From Candidatus Accumulibacter affinis (GTDB lineage: Bacteria; Pseudomonadota; Gammaproteobacteria; Burkholderiales; Rhodocyclaceae), in the NCBI GenBank assembly GCA_016713625.1, contig JADJOT010000010.1, positions 62,001-126,000 on the forward strand: a DNA stretch of 64,000 nucleotides. Direction: 5' to 3'. The notes below the pieces were generated by a model. That model saw only the letters and a list, made by a program, of their open reading frames with translations, was not told where the DNA came from and did no database searches. The position numbers and the translations under genes are program-made. Below are positions 45,415 through 53,316 of the stretch, piece after piece (within the stretch, counting starts at the first letter, position 1; each line of letters starts with the position of its first letter).

Positions 45415-45491
45415 GGCCTGGCAACGAACTTGGTCACGTCGGCTTCGCGGAAGAAGATCGCAGCCAGCAGGGGTGGGTCGAGATAGATCAC
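45411..45491 (-). pseudogene. possible N-terminal remnant of a PIN-domain (VapC-like) toxin
   Basis: A 26-codon frame starting GTG behind AGGAG reads VIYLDPPLLAAIFFREADVT then KFVARP and stops. VapC toxins start about MIYLDTSxLVALF-xEpD. The upstream frame ends GDRL-stop overlapping this start (TGTGA), as an antitoxin-toxin junction would. The rest of the toxin is missing. Weak call on length alone. Confidence 0.3.
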
Positions 45492-46351
45492 AACCGATCT
45501 CCTGGAAGTGGTGAATGAATACGCCATTCTTGATCTTGTTGGTCATTCTGTAAATCCCCAGACGACTTCAGCACTGCTCCGCATCCGGATAACCCTCCTG
45601 GGGACTTGATAGATCGCTTGATCACCCTAGTTCGCTCCTGTGGGAAGCGCTACACTGTGGTCCATGAGCACGATGACCTTCGATACCCATAAGTTTGTCA
45701 AGCAGCTAGAAGCGGCTGGGGTGCCCCGAATGCAGGCAGAGGCCTGCGTGGTTGCGCAGCACGGGAAAAGCGGTGAGGAATCGTGCGCGTCGCGCACCAC
45801 TACGCACCTGTCTTCAGCGGTGAGAAACCGCGCAAAGTTGGCGGCAGAAATGCCCAGTTTGCATGGCAGTAAGCGCGAAACTGCCGCACTTACTGCCACG
45901 CCCCAGCATATCGCCCCTACGCCGCGTAGAGGGTACGCTGCACCAGGCTGCATAAGGCCGCAGCCGGCCCTTGACCCGGCTACGGGGCGCCGCTTCCGTG
46001 CAGCGCGAAAGCATTTTTCGGGCCTGGAAAAAGCGCTCTGCCAGAATTCCGCGCTTTTTCGCCGCCATTGACAGCACCCCGAATCGCGCCCTCTGCCCTG
46101 ATCGCGCCATCGGAAACGGCGCCCGCTGTCCTTCAACGCCAGGACCGCTTCTGACCCAAAGGCGCCTGATGACGTTTTCAAGTTCTTTGGCAGCTTGCTG
46201 ATCGTCAAGCCGCCATTCGTTGAAAACCGACTCTGTCGGCACCTCTGCCAAGGCGGTCGGGCGTCGCGAATAGATTACCAAAGAATCTCTGCTCTAATCT
46301 TCTACGAATGCACGTACAAGGCCTCGCATCTTCGTCCATGTTGACCATGAG
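45492..46351. other. eroded accessory region
   Basis: About 860 bases between the toxin remnant and the defence-like cassette. Apart from a truncated DUF1640 start, the long frames on both strands translate to Arg/Ser/Cys-rich sequence without motifs or ribosome sites. Confidence 0.5.
45664..45762 (+). pseudogene. truncated DUF1640 gene (second copy)
   Basis: MSTMTFDTHKFVKQLEAAGV with PRMQAEACVVAQ matches the beginning of DUF1640 proteins and of the copy at 23446. After about 32 residues the translation becomes unrelated and the predicted membrane helix is absent. Confidence 0.6.
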
Positions 46352-47347
46352 TCACCCTGGTAGTGGTAAGTGCTCGTCAATAATGCCGATGACGACTTTG
46401 CCACCGGACTCAAAAATGGGCGAATGGACATGTAGCCTATTCCGGTGAGGCTCCAGCTTTCCGTGCCACTCGCAGAAAACTGACCGCTTACCAATTGTGA
46501 TCTCACGTGCACTGCGGCATCTAGGGTCTGCGGATACCGCTGGTTTTTCTGGTGCCATAGTGAGATTTAAACCGTGGAAGCGTCTCTCGATTACTTGGTT
46601 CGATGGCTGCGCGTTCGATTCGAGTTCGGTCACCTCGCCGGGACTAAGGGCCGGCGGCGGAAACGTGAAGGCCCATTTGCCATGGTCGTCCAGAACCGAG
46701 AGATAGCGCCGTAGCTGACGACGTACAGCGAGGTATCCTCCAGCCAAACGGCCAAGGCCACGCCACACACCGTCTTGAAAGTACAGGTCAGGAAAAGCAT
46801 GATATGCCAAGCGTTCAAGGGTTGCCTCGTTATCACCCTCGACATCGATCGCAGCACGCCAAAAAGCCCGATGGGTAGTCTCGTCTTGTATCCAATGCAC
46901 GGAGGCATGCCCTCGGCTCGATAGTGTTTCGTGCGGCCCCGAACGCTTAAGGCCAAGGCATCCTACCGCACGTCCTCCCCTGACATGGTGGTGCGCCCAC
47001 GCGAGGTCAGCATTTTCCTCCGGCGGATCGAGACCGATTTGCATGAGTGTTTCTGTCATCCCGTCCGGCCAATCACCATCCAAATAGCAAGGGGCTGTTC
47101 CAAGCCAAGCTGCAAGCTCTTGCCAAAGCTCTGTTGACAAAGTGACGGGAGCGCTTGGGGCGCACAAGCTCCAGAGGTCGAATACGCCTAACACTGGCCG
47201 TGTTTGAAGGTCATTCCCTATCCAGATGGTTTCGTTTCGAGCGCGAGCCGTCTGCACACGATCAAGCAGACCGTCGATGGCATCAGCAATTTCGCTGACA
47301 GACCAACCATCGAAGCACCACTCAGCGCTATCCACAACGAAGGCCAC
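46352..47347 (-). CDS. uncharacterised third protein of the DUF262/DUF3696 cassette
   Basis: 331 aa starting at GTG, 3 bp after the ATPase stop, with AAGGAG about 8 bases before. I recognise no domain. The N-terminal half is acidic and Trp-rich. The C-terminal segment has a dense motif, Cys292-Glu-Trp-His295-Gly-Lys-Leu-Glu-Pro-His301-Arg-Asn-Arg304-Leu-His306-Val-His308, followed by a hydrophobic strand and DEHLP. Such clustering of His, Arg, Glu and Lys could be a catalytic or metal site, so this is the likely effector; that is inference. No membrane helix or signal peptide. GC is visibly lower than in flanking genes. Confidence 0.75.
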   Translation of the reverse strand: MAFVVDSAEWCFDGWSVSEIADAIDGLLDRVQTARARNETIWIGNDLQTRPVLGVFDLWSLCAPSAPVTLSTELWQELAAWLGTAPCYLDGDWPDGMTETLMQIGLDPPEENADLAWAHHHVRGGRAVGCLGLKRSGPHETLSSRGHASVHWIQDETTHRAFWRAAIDVEGDNEATLERLAYHAFPDLYFQDGVWRGLGRLAGGYLAVRRQLRRYLSVLDDHGKWAFTFPPPALSPGEVTELESNAQPSNQVIERRFHGLNLTMAPEKPAVSADPRCRSAREITIGKRSVFCEWHGKLEPHRNRLHVHSPIFESGGKVVIGIIDEHLPLPG

Positions 47348-47350
47348 CCT

Positions 47351-48457
47351 TCAGCTCCTTCTGCGGATGCGCCCCAGCGACGCAACGTCTATCTGATACT
47401 GATCGAAGAACCCTCGTGGCCAATGGGAGACGCCACCGATAGGCGTAAAACCAAGCCTGTGGACCATGGGCTCATCACCTTCGAGTGATTCGAAGAACTG
47501 CGCAACTGCCTTGTCATGAATGAGATACTTATGCTCGCCGATAGCACGCCGGACTCCATTGAGCACATGATCCGAATGGGTTTCGATGATGACTTGAACA
47601 CCGCAGCCGGCGAGCCATGCGAGAAATACACCCATTCGTGACTGGCCGGCGGGATGCAAGTGAGCCTCTGGATTCTCGACAATCATGAGGCCACCGGAGA
47701 GTGCGGTGAGGCCGCCCAATATCACGGGAAGAGCGTACGACACGCCAAAACCCGTGTTCGGAGCACGGGCCCACTCCCCACCAGGGGACCTGAAGCGTAG
47801 CGAGGTCACAGCTGCCCCAAGGTATCTTTCGGCATTTATTTCGACCGGTCTGGCGATTTCACTGAGCCAGCGCTCGGCCTCGTATTTAAGGAGCGTAGGG
47901 CCAGTTTCCGCCCTATCGGGATGTAAGCGGCGCTTGTCGCCGATCGGCTTATCGCCGAGTGTGGCGAGGATCTGCGCACAGTGCTCCCCACGAACGCCGA
48001 CCTCAACCTCCTCAGCGGGTAGCGGAGAGGCACCCAATACGCTGCGGGGGCCAAGGCGCTCCGCACATAGGTACGAGAACGCTCGCGGATACGTAGCGAA
48101 CGCCGTTGGTGGGCTGGCTGGCTTGTCCTCCAGAACAAGGTATAGTGCCTCGTCTGACGGCACACTAAACTTCCATTTGGCGACACCGCCGGATACCGAA
48201 GTGATGTGGAACTCGATAAAGTCGTTAGATTTCCAATTACGCACATCTTCTGCGGTGCCAAGCTCCAGGCCAAAGGGCCCGTTCAAGCGCACGGCATTGC
48301 TCGTGGCGCCTGCAGATGCCTCCCATGCCAACAAGAGCGCATGGATCAGAGACGTTTTTCCTGATCCGTTGAGGCCCGCGAGAATAGTCAGCGGAGCGAG
48401 ATCAAATGCCTGATGCTGGAAGCGCTTGAATCCGTGAATCTCGATTCCAGTGATCAT
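47351..48457 (-). CDS. DUF3696-type AAA/SMC-like ATPase
   Basis: 368 aa. Walker A AGLNGSGKTS (27-36), signature-like region NTGFGVSYALPVILGGL (234-250), Walker B LMIVENPEAHLHP (257-269) and His switch ETHSDH (292-297): an OLD/RecF-like ATPase without TOPRIM. The DUF3696-type C-terminus ends FTPIGGVSHWPRGFFDQYQID. These ATPases act as sensors or motors in defence modules. Its ATG overlaps the DUF262 stop as ATGA. Confidence 0.88.
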   Translation of the reverse strand: MITGIEIHGFKRFQHQAFDLAPLTILAGLNGSGKTSLIHALLLAWEASAGATSNAVRLNGPFGLELGTAEDVRNWKSNDFIEFHITSVSGGVAKWKFSVPSDEALYLVLEDKPASPPTAFATYPRAFSYLCAERLGPRSVLGASPLPAEEVEVGVRGEHCAQILATLGDKPIGDKRRLHPDRAETGPTLLKYEAERWLSEIARPVEINAERYLGAAVTSLRFRSPGGEWARAPNTGFGVSYALPVILGGLTALSGGLMIVENPEAHLHPAGQSRMGVFLAWLAGCGVQVIIETHSDHVLNGVRRAIGEHKYLIHDKAVAQFFESLEGDEPMVHRLGFTPIGGVSHWPRGFFDQYQIDVASLGRIRRRS

Positions 48458-49653
48458 TTTATTGCCTCCGCCAGCATCTCTTTCGTGCGCTTCAGCCTTG
48501 TTTCCACCGCAGCTGGAGCACCAGTACCCACAGTAACAGCACGCGCGTATTCTTGATCCTCAAAAGCTCCTCGGAAGGCGGTCACGATATTGACCTTATT
48601 TGGCAATAACTGGTCGAGAGAGTAGTCAGCTAGCGCGATGGCTTGAGACTCGAAAACGGCGCGATTAATGGGCCCGCGGCGATTCTGCCCAAGCGGCCAG
48701 CGACGGAAGGCCGCCTTCTCCAGAATTTTATAGGCGTTCTCCATTGCACGCTTGAAGTCAGTCTTAATTGTGCTCATATCCCTGTCAGTAATTGCTTTAC
48801 CCGTCTCTGAACAACCATCGAGCCGCCTTGTATAGTCTACCAAGAACGCATCAAGGCTCGAATACTGCCGATAATCCTCGTCTGAATAGTCGCGAAATGC
48901 GCAGAAACGCAAAGCTAGCTCACGATTAGTCATTCGTCCGCTATCCCTAACCCGTCCGTCATCAACATCGGCATCTTGACGCCAATATTGCCATCCTGTT
49001 GCCTCATCGAACGTAGGCAATTCAGAAAGTGTCTTGAGAAACCCACGGGATCGGTCTTTGCTCATCGCGTGCCGAATTTCTTGTGCAGAGAGCGGGCTGC
49101 CTAAGGTGTTTACTCGGCCAAAGATGTCGTACTTCACTTCGTCCGGGGTTTGGGGCTCTATTACATGAACGACGATCTGAGTGCTTCGGAACCTCCGTAG
49201 TGCCGCTGGGTCAAGTTGCGAGTACGTTAAGCCATGCAGATTATGAAGGTACTCAAGGTCGATCTTGTCAAGCGGGTGTCCATCATTCATGAATAGCGAG
49301 ATCGTTGAGAGCCGCTGTACCCCATCTACCACTTGATAAGTGCCGCGGCTATCCTGATTGAAGTAGAACGCTGGCAGCGGTATTCCAAGCAGGATCGATT
49401 CGATCAGTCGCGTGCGCTGCCGCTGCTTCCAGACATAGTCGCGCTGAAAATCAGGCGAGAGATCAACTTCCTCTTCGCGTATTTGATCCACAACGTCGCG
49501 TAGAGAGAAATGTTTTGTCGTTATCCGGATCTTGCTTGGATCCCACGGTTGGACGTCCGCGTTGTCTCGGCTTGTATCCTCGTCATCTACTACGTCGGGC
49601 GTCAATGCTTCGTCGCTGTAAGCCTGAGTAGTGCTGGAAGTATCGTGCGGCAT
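48454..49653 (-). CDS. DUF262 (GmrSD/ParB-like) protein, first gene of the cassette
   Basis: 399 aa from ATG 49653. DUF262 hallmarks: LSPDFQRDYVWKQRQRTRL (67-85; FQR-YVW), VVDGVQRLSTI (109-119, where many members have DGQQR), and FGRVNTLGSPLSAQEIRHAM. A helical C-terminal part has no DUF1524 HNH signature, so this is not a full GmrSD enzyme. DUF262 proteins hydrolyse NTPs and/or nick DNA in GmrSD, BrxU and SspE systems. Translationally coupled to the ATPase gene. Confidence 0.88.
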   Translation of the reverse strand: MPHDTSSTTQAYSDEALTPDVVDDEDTSRDNADVQPWDPSKIRITTKHFSLRDVVDQIREEEVDLSPDFQRDYVWKQRQRTRLIESILLGIPLPAFYFNQDSRGTYQVVDGVQRLSTISLFMNDGHPLDKIDLEYLHNLHGLTYSQLDPAALRRFRSTQIVVHVIEPQTPDEVKYDIFGRVNTLGSPLSAQEIRHAMSKDRSRGFLKTLSELPTFDEATGWQYWRQDADVDDGRVRDSGRMTNRELALRFCAFRDYSDEDYRQYSSLDAFLVDYTRRLDGCSETGKAITDRDMSTIKTDFKRAMENAYKILEKAAFRRWPLGQNRRGPINRAVFESQAIALADYSLDQLLPNKVNIVTAFRGAFEDQEYARAVTVGTGAPAAVETRLKRTKEMLAEAIK

Positions 49654-49933
49654 CAAGTAATGCTCAGAGGGTGCTGGTAACGGAGCTATAGCTTAGCATC
49701 TTCGTGGCTCACAAGGACGCCGCGGTTGTTTCGATGCGGAATGTGGTTTCCATCGAAGGTGACAGCTCCCCAAACTTTTCTGCAGTTCTAACAGCCGGAA
49801 CAGCCGGGGTCAGTTCTAACATTCCAACATTTCCTTTCGGCACACCTCCGGGGGTCTGGCAAACACACATCCTTGCGCACGCCGCCGGACCACGCGTTGG
49901 CGCCCTGCGGTTCGCTGTTTCGGGTGTCCCGGG
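49654..49933. other. region between the cassette and the insertion element
   Basis: About 280 bases. It must contain the promoter of the leftward cassette. Short frames exist, but none is supported. The 9 bases at 49925-49933 (TGTCCCGGG) are one copy of the target duplication. Confidence 0.5.
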
Positions 49934-49950
49934 CAGCCCTGACGCATGAC
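49934..49950. repeat. left terminal inverted repeat
   Basis: 17 bases, perfect inverse of 52723-52739. Confidence 0.9.
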
Positions 49951-50085
49951 TAGCGAAGGCCGGTCGTAGCAAGGCTTAGGGGCGACCGGAAAAAAATAAC
50001 TTTCGCAAAGGGGGGCTAGACAGGCGCACGGGTTTCTGGCAGGATACGTGAAGGACAACAGGTCTGCGCTTGAGCCGGAGGATCC

Positions 50086-50992
50086 GTGGTGGAGGTCATG
50101 AATACGAGAGGTTGGGTACACTGCGGTCGCGAATTCAGCGCTGCGGAGATTGCTGACCTCTGTGCGACCGTGGCATGGCTGCCGGGATTGCCGCGCCAGG
50201 AGTTGGCGGCGACGCTCTGCGAACATCTCGCTTGGTTCACCCTATCGGGAACCCCGAAGATCCACGCTTGCCTGGAGTTCCTGGAACGTTTGCGGGTGGC
50301 CGGGTTGCTGGCGCTTCCTGCACTGCGGCCCTCGCCGCCGCGCCGTTCGACGGCACCCGCGGCAGCCGTAGAGCCAGTTGCCGAGCCTCTGGTGCACTGC
50401 GCCCTGTCAGCACTCGCCCCGGTCTCCCTGGAAGTGGTTCGCGACGCGGCCGTGGGGGCGCAGTGGGATGCGCTGGTGGCGCGCTGGCACCCGCTGGGTT
50501 TCCAGGGGGCCTTCGGCTACCGCTTGCGCTACTTCATCCTGGCGGGCGACGGGCGCCTGGGCTGCGTCCTGCTGGCCGGCGCTGCCCGGGCGGTGGCCGT
50601 GCGCGACCGCTGGATCGGCTGGACGGCCCAGGCCCGCCGCGAGAATGTGGCGCGGGTGGTGGAACAACAGCCGCTTCCTGATCTTTCCCCACGTCCGGGT
50701 AGCGCATCTGGCCAGCCATGTGCTCGGACAACTCGCGCGCCGCGCACGCGCCGACTGGCTCGATCACTGGGGCTTCGAGCCCCTGCTGCTCGAGACCTTC
50801 GTCGATCCGCGTCACTATGCCGGTACCTGTTACCGCGCCGCCGGTTGGCAGTTGCTTGGGGAGACCAGCGGGCGTGGGCTGGCCCGCCCCGGCCAGTCCT
50901 ATCAGAGCACGCCCCGCCAGGTGTGGGTCAAGCCGCTCTGCGCCGATGGTCGCGACCGGCTGTGCGCCGTCCCTGGGAACTCCCGGTCATGA
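50086..50992 (+). pseudogene. DUF4338 (Druantia DruA-like) protein, frameshifted
   Basis: In the first frame the protein reads ELAATLCEHLAWFTLSGTPK (usual DUF4338 opening) to GYRLRYFILAGDGRLGCVLL and RDRWIGWTAQARRENVARVV. The expected continuation NNSRFLIFPHVRVAHLASHV and LDHWGFEPLLLETFVD is in the next frame from about 50660, so there is one extra base near 50655-50663 (GTGGTGGAACAAC). The second frame ends TGA at 50990-50992. The product may be inactive unless the indel is an error. DruA homologues are a Druantia defence component and also accompany transposases; function in the element is unknown. Confidence 0.75.
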
Positions 50993-51174
50993 GCCGTCGC
51001 CCGACACGCGCCACCATCCAGGGGCTGCGCGCAAAAAAGAAACAGCAGGAAAAGGCGCTGAACGCGAAACTGCGCGCGAGTGGACAAGTTCCCCACTCCC
51101 CCGCTTCTTTGCCCAACCGATGCTCGACCTTCGCGACCATCGCCGAAAGAGAGAGGCCCGCGAGGACGCCGTGA
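50989..51174 (+). CDS. small basic protein between DruA and transposase
   Basis: 61 aa starting MSRRPTRATIQGLRAKKKQQ with EKALNAKLRASG, highly basic and helical at the N-terminus. Its ATG overlaps the stop of the DruA frame (ATGA), and its own stop overlaps the transposase GTG (GTGA), so all three are translationally coupled. It may be an accessory DNA-binding protein; no family recognised. Confidence 0.55.
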   Translation: MSRRPTRATIQGLRAKKKQQEKALNAKLRASGQVPHSPASLPNRCSTFATIAERERPARTP

Positions 51175-52499
51175 GCAAACAGATGCGCCTCCTGCGCAAA
51201 GAGCTGCCCACCTTGCTCGGTCAACTGGAACAGATTCCCGACCCAAGAGACCCCAGGAAGCGCCGGCACAAGCTCACCGCGCTGCTGCTCTACGGCTTGT
51301 TGATGTTCGTCTTTCAGTTCTCTTCCCGGCGCGAGACCAACCGCGAAATCAGCCGCCCGCAGTTCATGACCACCCTGCAGCTGCTATTCCCGGAAATCGA
51401 TACCCTGCCACACGCCGACACCCTGTTTCGGCTGCTGCGCGACATCGACCTGGAACCTCTCGAACAGGCCCACGTCGATCTGGTCAAGCGGCTGATCCGC
51501 GGCAAGAGCTTTCGCCGCTATCTGATCAACCGCTGCTATCCGATCGCCATCGACGGCTCACAGAAGCTCGCCGGCGACACCCTCTGGGCGGAGGAACTCC
51601 TGCAGCGGACCGTCGGCAAGGAGGAAACCCGTCACACCCAGTACTTCGTCTACCTCCTCGAGGCCAGTCTCGCCTTCCACAACGGTCTGGTCATCCCGTT
51701 GCTCAGCGAGTTCCTCGAACACGCGCTGGGCGATAGCGAAGCGCAAAAGCAGGATGGCGAGCTGCGCGGCTTTGTGCGCTTGAGCGACCGGCTCAAGACG
51801 CTGTTCCCCGGCCTGCCGATCCTGCTCCTGCTCGATGGCCTCTACGCCAACGGGCCGGTGATGCAGCGCTGCCGTGGCTACCACTGGCAGTTCATGATCG
51901 TGCTCAAGGACAAGGATTTGTCCACGGTCTGGCAGGAGTTCCACGCGCTCCATGCCCTGAAACCGCAAGCCTCGCAGCGCTGCTGGGGACGACGCCAACA
52001 GCACTTCAGCTGGGTCAACGACATCGACTATGCCTTCGGTTCGAACGGGCGTCAGCATCTCAAGCTGAACGTAGTGGTCTGTGAGGAAAGCTGGGAGAGG
52101 GTCGATGACCAGGCCAGGACCGTCACCGAAACCTCGCGTCACGCCTGGCTCTCCAGCCAGCCGCTCAGCCAAGACAATGTCCATGAGCGCTGCAACCTGG
52201 GCGCCCGCCACCGCTGGGGCATCGAAGCGGGCTTTCTCGTCGAGAAGCACCAGGGCTACCACTACGAGCATGCCTTTGCCCTCGACTGGAATGCCATGAG
52301 GGGCTATCACCTCCTCATGCGCCTGGCGCATGTCTTCAATACCCTGGCACGCTTCACCCGGCAGCTACGCGACCTGTATCGGCAATTCGGTGTGCGCGGC
52401 GCCATCGCCTTTATCCGCAGCTCCTGCGCCGCTCCCTGGCTCGATCTCGCGCGCATGCGCGTGCTCCTCGCCAAACCGTTCCTGCTGCAACTCGAATAA
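51171..52499 (+). CDS. DDE transposase (IS4-superfamily-like)
   Basis: 442 aa from GTG 51171; an upstream ATG at 51120 would give 459. The first catalytic Asp lies in YPIAIDGSQKL, the second in LLLDGLYAN, and Glu in HRWGIEAGFLVEKHQGYHYEHAF, followed by a helical tail. The catalytic triad and length look intact, so the element may be active in trans. Coupled by GTGA to the small basic protein. Confidence 0.88.
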   Translation: MSKQMRLLRKELPTLLGQLEQIPDPRDPRKRRHKLTALLLYGLLMFVFQFSSRRETNREISRPQFMTTLQLLFPEIDTLPHADTLFRLLRDIDLEPLEQAHVDLVKRLIRGKSFRRYLINRCYPIAIDGSQKLAGDTLWAEELLQRTVGKEETRHTQYFVYLLEASLAFHNGLVIPLLSEFLEHALGDSEAQKQDGELRGFVRLSDRLKTLFPGLPILLLLDGLYANGPVMQRCRGYHWQFMIVLKDKDLSTVWQEFHALHALKPQASQRCWGRRQQHFSWVNDIDYAFGSNGRQHLKLNVVVCEESWERVDDQARTVTETSRHAWLSSQPLSQDNVHERCNLGARHRWGIEAGFLVEKHQGYHYEHAFALDWNAMRGYHLLMRLAHVFNTLARFTRQLRDLYRQFGVRGAIAFIRSSCAAPWLDLARMRVLLAKPFLLQLE

Positions 52500-52722
52500 C
52501 CTTCCCGGGCCTGCCCAAGACCTCTTCCCCAGCGCGGCGCACTCCGCGCCGGGAAACCAGCTCGCCTGACGATCACAACGGAGCTCCGACGACCTCTCAC
52601 CTCCCATTGACTGACCCCACACTCCCCGCGCTACCAGCGCTCCTTTGCCGCTAGCCAACCCCCAGCTGACCGCCTCGCCGGCGAAAACGGGCGGTACCGG
52701 CAAACGCATCCGATTCGGCTGG

Positions 52723-52739
52723 GTCATGCGTCAGGGCTG
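52723..52739. repeat. right terminal inverted repeat
   Basis: 17 bases, perfect inverse of 49934-49950. Between the transposase stop and this end lie about 220 non-coding bases, with short GC-rich inverted segments near 52533-52553 (GCGCGGCGCACTCCGCGCC). Confidence 0.9.
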
Positions 52740-52760
52740 TGTCCCGGGTCGCCCGATTGA

Positions 52761-52783
52761 CTATATGTATAATTTATGCATAG
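52761..52783. promoter_or_regulatory. AT-rich imperfect palindrome and -10-like box before brnT
   Basis: CTATATG and TGCATAG flank an AT core containing TATAAT (52768-52773), 18 bases before the brnT start. BrnA antitoxins repress their own operon, so this is a candidate operator. Confidence 0.4.
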
Positions 52784-52790
52784 TGCCTCG

Positions 52791-53057
52791 ATGGACATCG
52801 AATTCGTCCCAGCCAAGGCCAGGTCCAACCTGGCCAAACACAAGGTCAGCTTCGCCCATGCCGAGCAAGTGCTTCGTGACCCGATGGCTGTGACCATCGA
52901 AGATCCGGACGCAGAGGGAGAACAGCGCTTCGTGACGCTGGGCATGGACGCACTCGGACGAGTCCTGGTCGTCGTCCATTCACCGCGCGAGAGCCGAACC
53001 CGGCTGATCTCTGCGCGCAAGGCCAGCAAAGGCGAAGCGGAGCAATACCATGCGTAA
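52791..53057 (+). CDS. brnT: BrnT-family ribonuclease toxin
   Basis: 88 aa from ATG 52791 (an ATG five codons earlier is possible). MDIEFVPAKARSNLAKHKVS, EGEQRFVTLGMDALGRVLVVVHS and RLISARKASKGEAEQY are the BrnT pattern. BrnT is a RelE-fold RNase neutralised by BrnA. Overlaps brnA by 8 bases, in the usual toxin-first order. Confidence 0.92.
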   Translation: MDIEFVPAKARSNLAKHKVSFAHAEQVLRDPMAVTIEDPDAEGEQRFVTLGMDALGRVLVVVHSPRESRTRLISARKASKGEAEQYHA

Positions 53058-53316
53058 GGAATACGATTTCAGCAACGGCAAGCGAGGTGCCGTCATCCCA
53101 TCAACGGGGAAGACCCGCATCACGATCATGCTTGACGACGAAGTCATCGAGTTTTTTCGAACTCGTGCAGAGGCGCTGGGCGCGGGATACCAGACCATGA
53201 TCAACACGGCACTGCGCGCGGTAGTTGTCGGTGCGGCGAGCCAAGCGGCCGACGACAAGCCGGTTACCGTGGCCACTCTTCGCCAGGTGCTGCGCGAAGA
53301 GTTGCACACATCATAG
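53050..53316 (+). CDS. brnA: BrnA-family antitoxin
   Basis: 88 aa. Has a ribbon-helix-helix region TRITIMLDDEVIEFFRTRAE and GAGYQTMINTALR typical of BrnA. Binds BrnT and the operon promoter. The gene appears intact, so the pair is probably functional. Confidence 0.9.
   Translation: MRKEYDFSNGKRGAVIPSTGKTRITIMLDDEVIEFFRTRAEALGAGYQTMINTALRAVVVGAASQAADDKPVTVATLRQVLREELHTS

Larger units (their letters stand above)
49934..52739 (+). mobile_element. complete 2.8-kb insertion element with DruA homologue and DDE transposase
   Basis: The ends are 17-bp perfect inverted repeats: CAGCCCTGACGCATGAC at 49934-49950 and its complement at 52723-52739. They are flanked by identical 9-bp direct repeats TGTCCCGGG at 49925-49933 and 52740-52748, a target-site duplication. 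Inside are a frameshifted DUF4338/DruA gene, a small basic protein and a DDE transposase, overlapping head to tail. The intact duplication indicates a fairly recent insertion. Family not assigned; the transposase is IS4-superfamily-like. Confidence 0.9.

Noticed and set aside
45627..46281. Minus-strand frames of 193 and 155 aa
   Set aside because: No motifs, no ribosome site, and they overlap the truncated DUF1640 start on the other strand.
48454..49653. Complete GmrSD type IV restriction enzyme
   Set aside because: DUF262 part is present, but no DUF1524 HNH-type domain is visible here or in the next gene.
49704..49972. Short frames on both strands between the cassette and the insertion element
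   Set aside because: They run across the element's left end and show no family features.
52757..52773. TTGACT and TATAAT as a -35/-10 promoter pair for brnT
   Set aside because: Spacer is only 5 bases; only the -10-like box is usable.
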